Below are positions 44,293 to 52,460 of a stretch of 64,000 bases of DNA, in pieces. The notes under the pieces were generated by a model. That model did not search any database. It had not been told where the DNA came from and saw nothing but the letters and a program-made list of their open reading frames with translations. Location of the stretch: contig NZ_JAJEJP010000003.1 of assembly GCF_021390495.1 (NCBI RefSeq), forward strand, positions 1,302,001 through 1,366,000. Direction: 5' to 3'. Numbering within the stretch: the stretch's first letter is position 1; each line of letters starts with the position of its first letter. Made by a program: the position numbers and the translations under genes. This DNA is from Paraburkholderia sp. ZP32-5. Lineage in GTDB: Bacteria > Pseudomonadota > Gammaproteobacteria > Burkholderiales > Burkholderiaceae.

Positions 44293-45651
44293 ATGCCGAC
44301 GACCAGGGAGAAGCGCGTGTCGAACCTCTGCTCCGCCGATACTCAACCCGGCACGGCGCCCCGCGCGGACGCCGTCGCGCCGATCGTGACGCTCGAGAAA
44401 ATCGGCATGTCGTTCGCCAGGCCGTCGGGCGAGCCGCTGCCGGTGCTCGCGCATGTCGACATGGAAGTGCGCGATGGCGAGATTCTCGGGCTGCTGGGCC
44501 GCTCAGGCTCCGGCAAATCGACACTGCTGCGCATCGCCGCCGGACTCGTCGAACCGACCGAGGGGCGCGTGTTCTATCGCGGTCAGCCGCTGCATGGCCC
44601 CGAAGCAGGCATCGCGGTCGTGTTCCAGACATTCGCGCTGTATCCGTGGCTCACCGTGCTCGCCAACGTAGAACTGGGCCTCGACGCGTTACGCGTGCCA
44701 GCCGATGCGGCTCGCGAACGCGCGATGTCGGCCATCGATCTGATCGGTCTCACCGGTTTCGAATCGGCCTTTCCTCGCGAGCTGTCCGGCGGCATGCGCC
44801 AACGGGTCGGCTTCGCGCGCGCGCTCGTGAGCGAGCCGACGCTTCTGCTGATGGACGAACCGTTCTCCGCGCTCGACGTGCTGACAGCCGAAACGTTGCG
44901 CACCGATTTTCTCGACCTGTGGCTGGAGCGCCAGCTGTCGATCAAGGCCATGCTGCTCGTCACGCACAACATCGAAGAAGCGGTGCTGATGTGCGACCGG
45001 ATTCAGGTACTGGGTGAAAGCCCCGCGCACGTCGTCGCGAATATCCACGTACGCTTGCCGTATCCGCGCAACAGGCTGGCTCCCGAATTTCGCGCGATCG
45101 TCAACGAGATCTACGCCGTGCTGACGTCGCGGCTGGCAGCGTCGGCCGATGCAGCGGCCAGCGCCTCACACGGCCTGGCGCTGCGTTTGCCCAAAGTGTC
45201 GAGTCATCGTCTCGATGGCTTCGTCGGCACGATCGCCGCTACGTTGCAAGGTGGCAGCGCCGCGCTCGGCACGATCGCGGCTTCGAGCACGCTGAAAGTC
45301 GACGAGCTTTTTCCGATCGCGGTGGCCATGCATATTCTGGAATTCGCGGAACTGCATGAAGGGACCATCAGGCTAACCGCGGCAGGCCGAGTTTTCGCGC
45401 AGGCGAGTGCCGATGAACGCAAACGCCTGTTTCGCGAGCATCTGATGCGGTTCGTGCCGCTTGCCGCGCACATCCGCGAAGTGCTCGACGACAGGGAAGG
45501 ACACCGCGCGCCGCGCCAGCGTTTCGAACTGGAGTTGCAGGACCATCTGAACCGCAACGATGCCAACAGCACGCTGCGCACCGTCATCGACTGGGGGCGC
45601 TACGCGGGACTTTTCAGCTATGACGATCACACGCGTTCGTTCGGCGGCTGA
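44293..45651 (+). CDS. ABC transporter ATP-binding protein with C-terminal AAA-associated domain
   Basis: 452 residues from ATG 44293, immediately after the permease stop. ABC domain at about 30-285: Walker A GRSGSGKST (69-77), signature LSGGMRQRVGFARAL, Walker B LLLMDEPFSALD, H-loop LVTHNIEEA. The remaining 165 residues match the AAA-associated C-terminal domain found on some nitrate/sulfonate-type ATPases (DELFPIAVAMHILEFAEL, RKRLFREHLMRFVPLAAHI); this domain may be regulatory. Partner of the fused permease. Confidence 0.88.
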   Translation: MPTTREKRVSNLCSADTQPGTAPRADAVAPIVTLEKIGMSFARPSGEPLPVLAHVDMEVRDGEILGLLGRSGSGKSTLLRIAAGLVEPTEGRVFYRGQPLHGPEAGIAVVFQTFALYPWLTVLANVELGLDALRVPADAARERAMSAIDLIGLTGFESAFPRELSGGMRQRVGFARALVSEPTLLLMDEPFSALDVLTAETLRTDFLDLWLERQLSIKAMLLVTHNIEEAVLMCDRIQVLGESPAHVVANIHVRLPYPRNRLAPEFRAIVNEIYAVLTSRLAASADAAASASHGLALRLPKVSSHRLDGFVGTIAATLQGGSAALGTIAASSTLKVDELFPIAVAMHILEFAELHEGTIRLTAAGRVFAQASADERKRLFREHLMRFVPLAAHIREVLDDREGHRAPRQRFELELQDHLNRNDANSTLRTVIDWGRYAGLFSYDDHTRSFGG

Positions 45652-45725
45652 TGCCTTCACCGCGCGATATGCGTAGCGCCTGCGCCATCCGCGCGACAAC
45701 GTCACCATTGGCAAACACATCGCCT

Positions 45726-46175
45726 TCAGGCGCGGTTCTTTTCCTCGATGTGAGGCTGACGGCCCGTCACGAGCCATAGCTTCGACAGAAGCGCGGAAAC
45801 CGCCTGCAGCACATCGTCGAGCGAGACGATGCCGCTGAGGCATCCCCCGGCGTCGACGACGGGCAGACGCCGCACGCCGTTCAGATGCATCCGCGACGCG
45901 ATCAGCCAAAGATCGTCCTGCTCGGCGACGAGCGCGGGCGGCGTCGACATCACGTCGTTGACGAAAATCTTTTCCGGGTTGGCCTGTTTGGCGACGATCG
46001 CCAACACGATGTCGCGATCGGTCAGCATTCCGACGGGTACGCGGCGCCCACCGCTCATCTCGACCACCACGAGGTCGCCGACATGGTGTTCGCGCATCAG
46101 TTGCGCGGCGTCGAGAATCGTCGCGTGCCGCTCGCAGACAGCGACGTCCCGTGTGCAGATAGATCCTGTGTTCAC
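45726..46175 (-). CDS. Tandem CBS-domain protein
   Basis: 149 residues from GTG 46175, chosen because GTGGAG lies seven bases upstream; ATG 46211 would add 12 residues. Two CBS repeats: about 10-68 (ILDAAQLMREHHVGDLVVV, VGMLTDRDIVLAI) and 78-135 (DVMSTPPALVAEQDDLWLIA, GIVSLDDVLQAV). Such soluble pairs bind adenosine nucleotides and sense energy charge. It is the last gene after ppsA and pfkB on the same strand, 193 bases beyond pfkB. The protein could monitor the ATP/AMP balance set by those enzymes. Confidence 0.87.
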   Translation of the reverse strand: MNTGSICTRDVAVCERHATILDAAQLMREHHVGDLVVVEMSGGRRVPVGMLTDRDIVLAIVAKQANPEKIFVNDVMSTPPALVAEQDDLWLIASRMHLNGVRRLPVVDAGGCLSGIVSLDDVLQAVSALLSKLWLVTGRQPHIEEKNRA

Positions 46176-46368
46176 GATAGATACTCCACGTTCATCACGG
46201 CCCGTCGCCATGCGGGCCGCCATTGCGCCGTCATCCGGCCTGATCCGTAGGCTGCCCGTACTCCATTTCCGCGCGGCAGCGTCAGCACAACCGGATCGTC
46301 GAGCCCGAGGGGATTCGCGCAATGCGGCGGCCAACTGTCGGCCAGCATCGGCGCGATCGCGAAACAGG

Positions 46369-47400
46369 TTACCGATCGCCTTTGCTCTCACGAACGCCCG
46401 TCAGCGTTGCCGACCCAGCCACGGTGCCGACCGGTCGCGTCGACGGCTGCGCCCCTACGGCGACCAGATCGGCGCTCGCGAGCTCGCGGTAAATCCGTTC
46501 GACCTGATCCCGATCGCACAGGCGAGTGCCTTCCGCGAGCAGCGATGCTGACGCAGCCGCCACCGCATAGCGCAAGGTTTCGTTGAACGACATGCCGCGA
46601 TTGACCGCCCATACCATCGCGGCAACGAAGCTGTCTCCGGCGCCGATCGAACTCGCTACCGGCACGGCGAATGCCCGCACGCGCAACGCACGATCCGCGG
46701 TGACGACAAGCGCCCCCTGCTCGCCGAGCGTGAGCGCGACGATCGCCGCGCCGCCGGCGCGCACGATCCTGCGTGCAGCGTCGAGCCGCTGCGCGTCGTC
46801 TTCGAGCGCGTGCCCCGCCAACGTGCAAAGCTCAGACAGACTCGGTTTGACGAGGAAAACCCCAGCTGCAAGCGCCGCCGCAAGCGGCGCGCCGGAGCTG
46901 TCGAGCACGACACGGGTGCCACGTTGCCGTGCGATCCCGGCGATGCGCGCATAGATGTCATCGGGCACGCCCGGCGGCACGCTGCCACTCAACACGAGAT
47001 AGCGCGGCGCGATGGCGAGTTCGCCGAGGTGCCGCAGGCACGCCTGCCATTCCGCCTCGGCAAGCACGGGCCCGGGCAACACGAACCGAAACTCGCGTCC
47101 GGTCGAATTCTCCCGGACCGAGAAGTTCTCACGCGTTTCGCCCGCGATGCCGACACAGGTGGCCGGCACTCCTTCGGCTTCGATCATCGCGCCTAGCGTC
47201 CTGCCAAGCGGGCCGCCCGCCAGGTAAAGCGCCTCGCAGTCGGCGCCCAGCCTGTGCAGCACGCGCGCGACGTTGATGCCACCGCCGCCGGGGTCGCGCC
47301 GCGCTGCGCTACAACGAAGCTTGCGCGTGTCGACGATGGTGTCGACCGACGTCGCTACGTCGACCGCCGGGTTCAGTGTCAAGGTCAGGATTTCCGCCAT
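46369..47400 (-). CDS. pfkB: Phosphofructokinase, PfkB/ribokinase family
   Basis: 343 residues from ATG 47400 (MAEILTLTLNPAVDVA), typical of the 1-phosphofructokinase/Pfk-2 branch. Substrate motif GGGGINVARVLHRLG (38-52) and ATP/anion-hole motif SSIGAGDSFVAAM with catalytic Asp256. It phosphorylates fructose-6-phosphate or a related sugar phosphate. The C-terminus is about 30 residues longer than in E. coli PfkB, with a low-complexity end. It lies 38 bases after ppsA. Many Burkholderiales lack PfkA, so this could be the only Embden-Meyerhof phosphofructokinase, or it may act on tagatose-6-phosphate. Confidence 0.88.
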   Translation of the reverse strand: MAEILTLTLNPAVDVATSVDTIVDTRKLRCSAARRDPGGGGINVARVLHRLGADCEALYLAGGPLGRTLGAMIEAEGVPATCVGIAGETRENFSVRENSTGREFRFVLPGPVLAEAEWQACLRHLGELAIAPRYLVLSGSVPPGVPDDIYARIAGIARQRGTRVVLDSSGAPLAAALAAGVFLVKPSLSELCTLAGHALEDDAQRLDAARRIVRAGGAAIVALTLGEQGALVVTADRALRVRAFAVPVASSIGAGDSFVAAMVWAVNRGMSFNETLRYAVAAASASLLAEGTRLCDRDQVERIYRELASADLVAVGAQPSTRPVGTVAGSATLTGVRESKGDR

Positions 47401-47438
47401 GTGGCATCTCCGCTCGTACCGGAGCACCCGCAACCGGC

Positions 47439-49847
47439 TCAAACCGTGGCGGTTCGCGACGCAAGGCGTGCTTCCGCCGCCGCGATTTCGCGTTTGACCG
47501 CAATGAAACTGTCGGGGCTCACCGATATCGAATCGATTCCACAGTCGACGAGAAACGCCGCGAACTTCGGATGATCGCTCGGCGCCTGACCGCACAGGCC
47601 CACTTTGGCGCCGGCCCCATGCGCTTGCGCGATCACGCGGCGGACCATCCACTTGACGGCCTCGTCCTGCTCATCGAACAGTTGCGCGAGATCCGCCGAA
47701 TCGCGATCGACGCCGAGTGTCAATTGCGTGAGATCGTTGCTGCCGATCGAAAAACCATCGAAGCGCAACGCGAATTCGCGCGCAAGGATCACGTTCGACG
47801 GTATTTCGCACATCACGTACACCTCCAGCCCCGCCTGCCCGCGCCGCAAGCCGTTTTGCGCCATCACTTCGAGCACCTGATCGGCTTCGCAGACCGTGCG
47901 GCAGAACGGAATCATCACGACGACGTTGCGCAGGCCCATTTCCTCGCGCAACCGTCGGATCGCCCGGCACTCCAGCGCAAAACCGTCGCGATAGCGCGGC
48001 GAGTAGTAGCGCGAAGCGCCGCGGAATCCCAGCATCGGATTCTCCTCGCGCGGCTCGAAAGCCTGCCCGCCGATCAGGTGCGCGTATTCGTTGGTCTTGA
48101 AGTCGCTCATACGGATAATCGCGGGCCGCGGATACTGAACGGCGGCGATGCGGCCGAGTCCGCGCGCGAGCCGGTCCACGAAATACTCCGTTTTGTCCGT
48201 ATAGCCCGACGTCAGCTCTTCGATGCGCTGCCTGACGGTCGCGTCTTCGAGTTCGTGGAATCGCACGAGCGCCATCGGATGAATCTTGATGTCGTGGCTC
48301 ACAACGAACTCCATTCGCACCAGACCCACGCCATCGGCCGGCAGGCGCCACCAGCGAAACGCGGCGGCGGGATTGGCCAGATTGAGCATAACGCTGGTAC
48401 GCGTTTGCGGAATCGAGCGGAAATCGATGTCCTCGACGTCGAACGCAACCGTGCCTTCGTATACGAAACCTTCGTCGCCTTCGGCGCACGAGACCGTCAC
48501 CTCCTGTTCGTCGTGCAGCAGATGCGTGGCGTTGCCGGTACCGACGATCGCGGGCAGTCCCAGTTCGCGACTGACGATGGCCGCATGGGACGTGCGTCCG
48601 CCGTGGTCCGTGATGATCGCGGCGGCTCGGCGCATCACCGGCACCCAGTCGGGATCGGTCGTGGAAGTCACCAGCACCGCGCCGTCGACGAAGCGCTGCA
48701 TGTCGCGCGCATTCCCGATCACGCAGACGGAACCGGCCGCGATGGCTTCGCCCACGCTGACGCCGCTCAGCAGACGGCGACCCTCGTCGCGCAGCCGGTA
48801 ACTCCTGACCGAACTCGCTTCGCGGCGCGACTGAACGGTTTCAGGACGCGCCTGGACGATGAACATTTCACCGCTCGCGCCGTCTTTTGCCCATTCGATG
48901 TCCATCGGCTGCCCGTAGTGTGCCTCGATCGCGCAGGCCGAGCGCGATAGGGACAGTATCTCGGCGTCGTCGAGCACGAACGCCGCGCGTTCCGCTCTGG
49001 AGGTCGGCACGTTTCTGGTCGGATGCGGACCGCCTTTCGCGTAGACCATCTTGCAGGCTTTCTCTCCGCGCCGCTTGCCGACGATCGGCGCGCAACCCGG
49101 TTGGGCCAATAGCGGCTTGAACACCTCATACTCGTCCGGGTCGACTGTGCCCTGCACAACGTTCTCGCCCAGGCCCCAGGCCGCATTGATCAGAACGATC
49201 CTGTCAAACCCGGTTTCCGTATCGACCGAAAACATCACACCGGCGGCGCCAAGATCCGATCGCACCATACGTTGCACGCCAACCGACAGCGCTACCTGCA
49301 GATGGTCGAATCCCCTGGCGTTGCGATAAGCAATCGCCCGGTCGGTAAACAGCGACGCGTAGCAGCGCCGGCACGCATCGAGCACTGCCCGCTCGCCACG
49401 CACGTTGAGGAAAGTTTCCTGCTGGCCGGCGAAGCTCGCATCGGGAAGATCTTCGGCGGTAGCGCTTGAACGAACCGCGACGTCGAGATCGGCAGCGCCG
49501 CAGCGCTGCGCGAGCGTCCGATAGGCCGCGCGGATGGCCTGCGCGAGTTCGGCCGGCCAGTCGCCGTGCACGATAGCCGCACGGATCGCCTGTCCCGCTT
49601 CAGCCAGCGTGAGGCGTCCCTGGCCGAGGTCGTCGAGATACGCCGAAATCCGTTCGCGCAGCTGATTCGCGTCGATGAAACTCCAGTAGGCCTGCGCCGT
49701 CGTTGCGAAGCCGGCGGGGACCCGGACGCCCTGGCCGTCGAGCTGGGATATCAGCTCTCCAAGTGAAGCGTTCTTCCCGCCGACGCGGGCGACGTCTTCG
49801 CGTCGCAAGTCGTCGAACCAGATCACCTGCGCGACCGACTGATCCAT
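47439..49847 (-). CDS. ppsA: Phosphoenolpyruvate synthase
   Basis: 802 residues from ATG 49847 (MDQSVAQVIWFDDL) with AAGGAG upstream; full PpsA length. N-terminal ATP-grasp domain (VGGKNASLGELI), central phosphohistidine His421 in DHGGRTSHAAIVSR and C-terminal PEP-binding TIM barrel with SNDLTQLTLGVDRDS and the catalytic Cys in GLCGQAPSD. It makes PEP, AMP and phosphate from pyruvate and ATP. First of ppsA-pfkB-CBS, and 86 bases after an unknown gene that is preceded by a palindromic FNR/ANR box, so low-oxygen induction is likely. Confidence 0.94.
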   Translation of the reverse strand: MDQSVAQVIWFDDLRREDVARVGGKNASLGELISQLDGQGVRVPAGFATTAQAYWSFIDANQLRERISAYLDDLGQGRLTLAEAGQAIRAAIVHGDWPAELAQAIRAAYRTLAQRCGAADLDVAVRSSATAEDLPDASFAGQQETFLNVRGERAVLDACRRCYASLFTDRAIAYRNARGFDHLQVALSVGVQRMVRSDLGAAGVMFSVDTETGFDRIVLINAAWGLGENVVQGTVDPDEYEVFKPLLAQPGCAPIVGKRRGEKACKMVYAKGGPHPTRNVPTSRAERAAFVLDDAEILSLSRSACAIEAHYGQPMDIEWAKDGASGEMFIVQARPETVQSRREASSVRSYRLRDEGRRLLSGVSVGEAIAAGSVCVIGNARDMQRFVDGAVLVTSTTDPDWVPVMRRAAAIITDHGGRTSHAAIVSRELGLPAIVGTGNATHLLHDEQEVTVSCAEGDEGFVYEGTVAFDVEDIDFRSIPQTRTSVMLNLANPAAAFRWWRLPADGVGLVRMEFVVSHDIKIHPMALVRFHELEDATVRQRIEELTSGYTDKTEYFVDRLARGLGRIAAVQYPRPAIIRMSDFKTNEYAHLIGGQAFEPREENPMLGFRGASRYYSPRYRDGFALECRAIRRLREEMGLRNVVVMIPFCRTVCEADQVLEVMAQNGLRRGQAGLEVYVMCEIPSNVILAREFALRFDGFSIGSNDLTQLTLGVDRDSADLAQLFDEQDEAVKWMVRRVIAQAHGAGAKVGLCGQAPSDHPKFAAFLVDCGIDSISVSPDSFIAVKREIAAAEARLASRTATV

Positions 49848-49933
49848 GTTGTGCTCCTTACCCCGACTATGGGCGAGCCGGCCGCGCGCGTCGATTCGCG
49901 CGGCGCGAGATGCCGCATGCGGCAAAGCCCGAA

Positions 49934-50407
49934 CTAGATGCTGAGATAGCCCTGGAAGGTCCACGGCAATTGCATTTGACCTCGCGCCGCCGATTCGCCG
50001 CTGCTTGCGGTACACGAGCCCGAGAACCCCGGCGCGCCATCGGATGAAAAGACCGGCACGAAAGCAAACTCGTCGTTGACCGCAATCAGAAAATCGCGGT
50101 TGTAGCGCGACGGTGCGAAGATCGTCACCGAGCGGAAGAACTGCGACGCATGCAAAGGAGGTTCGAGGTTGATGTCACGGTCTGACGACGCGTGCCGCAG
50201 GTCGAATCGTGCGGGAAGCTCGTATTCGAAGTTGCCCCGCTGGACCCGCTCGCCGGGCGTAAACACGAGCGTCGCGCCAGGGTACGGAAGCGCGTGCACC
50301 TGTTGGTTGGCTGGCCCTTCGGGGCCGAGAACCAGCGGCGGGTAGGCCCACATCGACAGACACAATGACGCCGTTTTCTGCGAAAAATATTCTTCAAGCC
50401 AGTTCAT
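49934..50407 (-). CDS. Conserved-looking hypothetical protein, 157 aa
   Basis: Starts MNWLEEYFSQKTASLCLS, no signal peptide or membrane segment. Composition is balanced, with segments such as LPYPGATLVFTPGERVQRGNF and FRSVTIFAPSRYNRDFLIAV that look like a beta-rich soluble domain. I do not recognise a family. The stop is 86 bases before ppsA on the same strand, and a perfectly symmetrical FNR/ANR-type box lies 112 bases upstream, so it is probably the first gene of the ppsA transcript. Confidence 0.6.
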   Translation of the reverse strand: MNWLEEYFSQKTASLCLSMWAYPPLVLGPEGPANQQVHALPYPGATLVFTPGERVQRGNFEYELPARFDLRHASSDRDINLEPPLHASQFFRSVTIFAPSRYNRDFLIAVNDEFAFVPVFSSDGAPGFSGSCTASSGESAARGQMQLPWTFQGYLSI

Positions 50408-50855
50408 ACGAATTCTCCGCCGTGACCTTGTATCGAGCTGTCAGAAGCTGCGCCGTACTGCCGTCGATCACATTGCATTCCGTTCACGCTCACTGTAGGC
50501 GGCGCTGGGCATCGCTTATTGACGTGGGTCAATCGCGCGCGGTCCGCAACGGCTTACCTGCGACCTGTCAGCGTGCCGACAAACTCCAGCGGTGCCGCGA
50601 GCGGCGGTGGTCGAGGATCTCGTTGTAAGACACGACCTCGATGCGGGGCTGGTCCGTGGACGTGTCGGGTTGCCGGGCTAACGTCCTGTGCGAGCGTATT
50701 TATGCGTTATCCGTACTATCGCAGCGGTTAATACAATGTCGTGAGGCGATGCGCAAGAATTGCGATCATTGTCCGTTCAGGCCGGTAATAGCTGCTATAA
50801 AGTGAATAAGCTTCGCATGCTCGTTGGCGGTACTCTTCGAATCGCCGGAGACCGA
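50408..50855. promoter_or_regulatory. Divergent control region, unknown gene / histidine kinase
   Basis: About 450 bases with the symmetrical FNR/ANR box at 50519-50532. The part before the kinase (50700-50850) is AT-richer (TTATCCGTACTATCGCAGCGG, TAATAGCTGCTATAAAGTG) and should contain its promoter. No RNA element recognised. Confidence 0.45.
50519..50532. promoter_or_regulatory. FNR/ANR-type binding site, perfect palindrome
   Basis: TTGACGTGGGTCAA: both half-sites are identical inverted TTGAC. Centred 118 bases before the 157-aa gene on the minus strand, and about 330 before the kinase on the plus strand. Confidence 0.7.
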
Positions 50856-51986
50856 ATGGAACCCTACAAGCACTTGAGTAGCCCGACGCACGAGCTTTTC
50901 CGCCAGGTGGTCGAAGCGGCCCCCAACGCAATGGTCATGGCCGACCGGGACGGCCGCATCGTACTGGTGAACGCGCAGGCGGAAAAGTTATTCGGCTATG
51001 TGCGAGACGAACTGGTCGGCAATAGCGTCGATATGCTCGTGCCCGAGCGTTTTCGCTCCGCGCATCCCGAATATCGCCGGATGTATTACGGCAACCTCAG
51101 CAGCAGGCCGATGGGCACCGGCAGAGACCTCTTCGCGCTCAGAAAAGACGGCTCCGAAGTCCTCGTGGAGATCGGGCTCAATCCGGTCACCACCGCGGAG
51201 GAAGTCTTCGTACTCGCCGCAATCGTCGATATCACGGAACGCAAGCGCGCGGAGCAGGAGCTGATCAGGCGCACCGAGGAACTCGCGCGTTCCAATCACG
51301 ATCTCGAACAATTCGCTTACGTCGCGTCGCACGATCTTCAGGAGCCGTTGCGCGCCGTCGCCGGACCTCTTCAACTGCTCCAGCGCCGCTATCACGGGCA
51401 ACTGGATGCCCGCGCGGACGAGTTCATAGCCCATGCGGTAGATGGTGCAACACGCATGCAGAAGCTGATCGAGGATCTGCTCGCCTACTCACGCGTCGGC
51501 AGATCGGGCGCGGTGCAGGAATTGACCGCATGTTCGGCGGCGCTCGATCAGGCGCTCAGGAGTCTGAGCGTCGTGCTGCAGGAATCCGATGCGCAAATCA
51601 ATCGCGAGGCACTGCCCCTAGTGGTGGGCATTCCGACGCAGCTCGCCCTGCTTTTTCAGAACCTCGTCGGCAATGCGATCAAGTTCCGGCGCGCCGATCA
51701 GCCGGTGCGGATCGACATCGCAGCCCGTCGCGCAGGCGACGAATGGATCGTTTCGGTCAAGGACAACGGAATCGGCATCGAGCCGCAATACTTCGAACGC
51801 ATCTTCATGATTTTCCAGCGCCTGCATTCACGCGTCGAATACCCGGGCACGGGAATCGGTCTCGCGCTATGCAAGCGCATCGTCGAACAGCATGGCGGCC
51901 GCATCTGGGTGGAATCCTCGCCCGAGGGCGGATCGACCTTCTATTTCACGCTTAATGCGAAGCTGGATGGCAACGCTCGAACGTAA
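50856..51986 (+). CDS. PAS-domain histidine kinase, phytochrome-kinase-like
   Basis: 376 residues from ATG 50856 (MEPYKHLSSPTHELF), preceded by GGAGACCG. One PAS domain (about 12-130, AAPNAMVMADRDGRIVLVN), a short coiled coil, then the HisKA box with phosphoacceptor His159 in FAYVASHDLQEPLRAV, and HATPase motifs NAIKFR, DNGIGIEPQYFERIF and GTGIGLALCKRIVEQHGG. No membrane segments, so a cytoplasmic sensor; the PAS ligand is unknown. It is followed by a stand-alone receiver 21 bases downstream, its likely partner. Confidence 0.9.
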   Translation: MEPYKHLSSPTHELFRQVVEAAPNAMVMADRDGRIVLVNAQAEKLFGYVRDELVGNSVDMLVPERFRSAHPEYRRMYYGNLSSRPMGTGRDLFALRKDGSEVLVEIGLNPVTTAEEVFVLAAIVDITERKRAEQELIRRTEELARSNHDLEQFAYVASHDLQEPLRAVAGPLQLLQRRYHGQLDARADEFIAHAVDGATRMQKLIEDLLAYSRVGRSGAVQELTACSAALDQALRSLSVVLQESDAQINREALPLVVGIPTQLALLFQNLVGNAIKFRRADQPVRIDIAARRAGDEWIVSVKDNGIGIEPQYFERIFMIFQRLHSRVEYPGTGIGLALCKRIVEQHGGRIWVESSPEGGSTFYFTLNAKLDGNART

Positions 51987-52007
51987 TATCCACCCGAGGA
52001 GCCGCCG

Positions 52008-52460
52008 ATGCTGTCACAGGTAACGAACAATCCCGTTCACATCCTTCTTGTCGAGGACAGTCCCACCGACGTGCTGATGACGCGCGAGGCCTTCGAGGAC
52101 TATAAGGTGCTCAATCCCCTGCACGTTGCGCAGGACGGCGCCGAAGCGATGGATTTTCTGCGCCGCAAAGGCCGACATCTCGATGCGCCCCGGCCGGGGC
52201 TGATCATTCTCGATCTGAACCTGCCGAAAAAGAGCGGCCGCGAGGTACTGCAGGAACTGAAAGCCGACCCGGATCTGATGAGTATTCCCGTTGTCGTGCT
52301 GACCACGTCGAAATCCGAAGAGGATGTCGCCAGAACGTACGGATTGCATGCCAATTGCTATGTCACCAAGCCGGTCGACTTCACGATGTTCGTCGACGTC
52401 CTGCGCAGAATCAACGACTTCTGGTTCAGCGTCGTGACGTTGCCGCCACCCAGGCCATGA
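52008..52460 (+). CDS. Single-domain response regulator (Rcp1/CheY-like)
   Basis: 150 residues, receiver only. Acidic pocket in LLVEDSPTDVLM, phosphoacceptor Asp69 in LIILDLNLPKKSGRE, then TTSKSEEDV and the conserved Lys in YVTKPVDF. The long alpha4-beta5 region and kinase partner type match Rcp1-like regulators of phytochrome kinases. It overlaps the next gene by ATGA. With no output domain, it must signal by protein contact or phosphotransfer. Confidence 0.9.
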   Translation: MLSQVTNNPVHILLVEDSPTDVLMTREAFEDYKVLNPLHVAQDGAEAMDFLRRKGRHLDAPRPGLIILDLNLPKKSGREVLQELKADPDLMSIPVVVLTTSKSEEDVARTYGLHANCYVTKPVDFTMFVDVLRRINDFWFSVVTLPPPRP

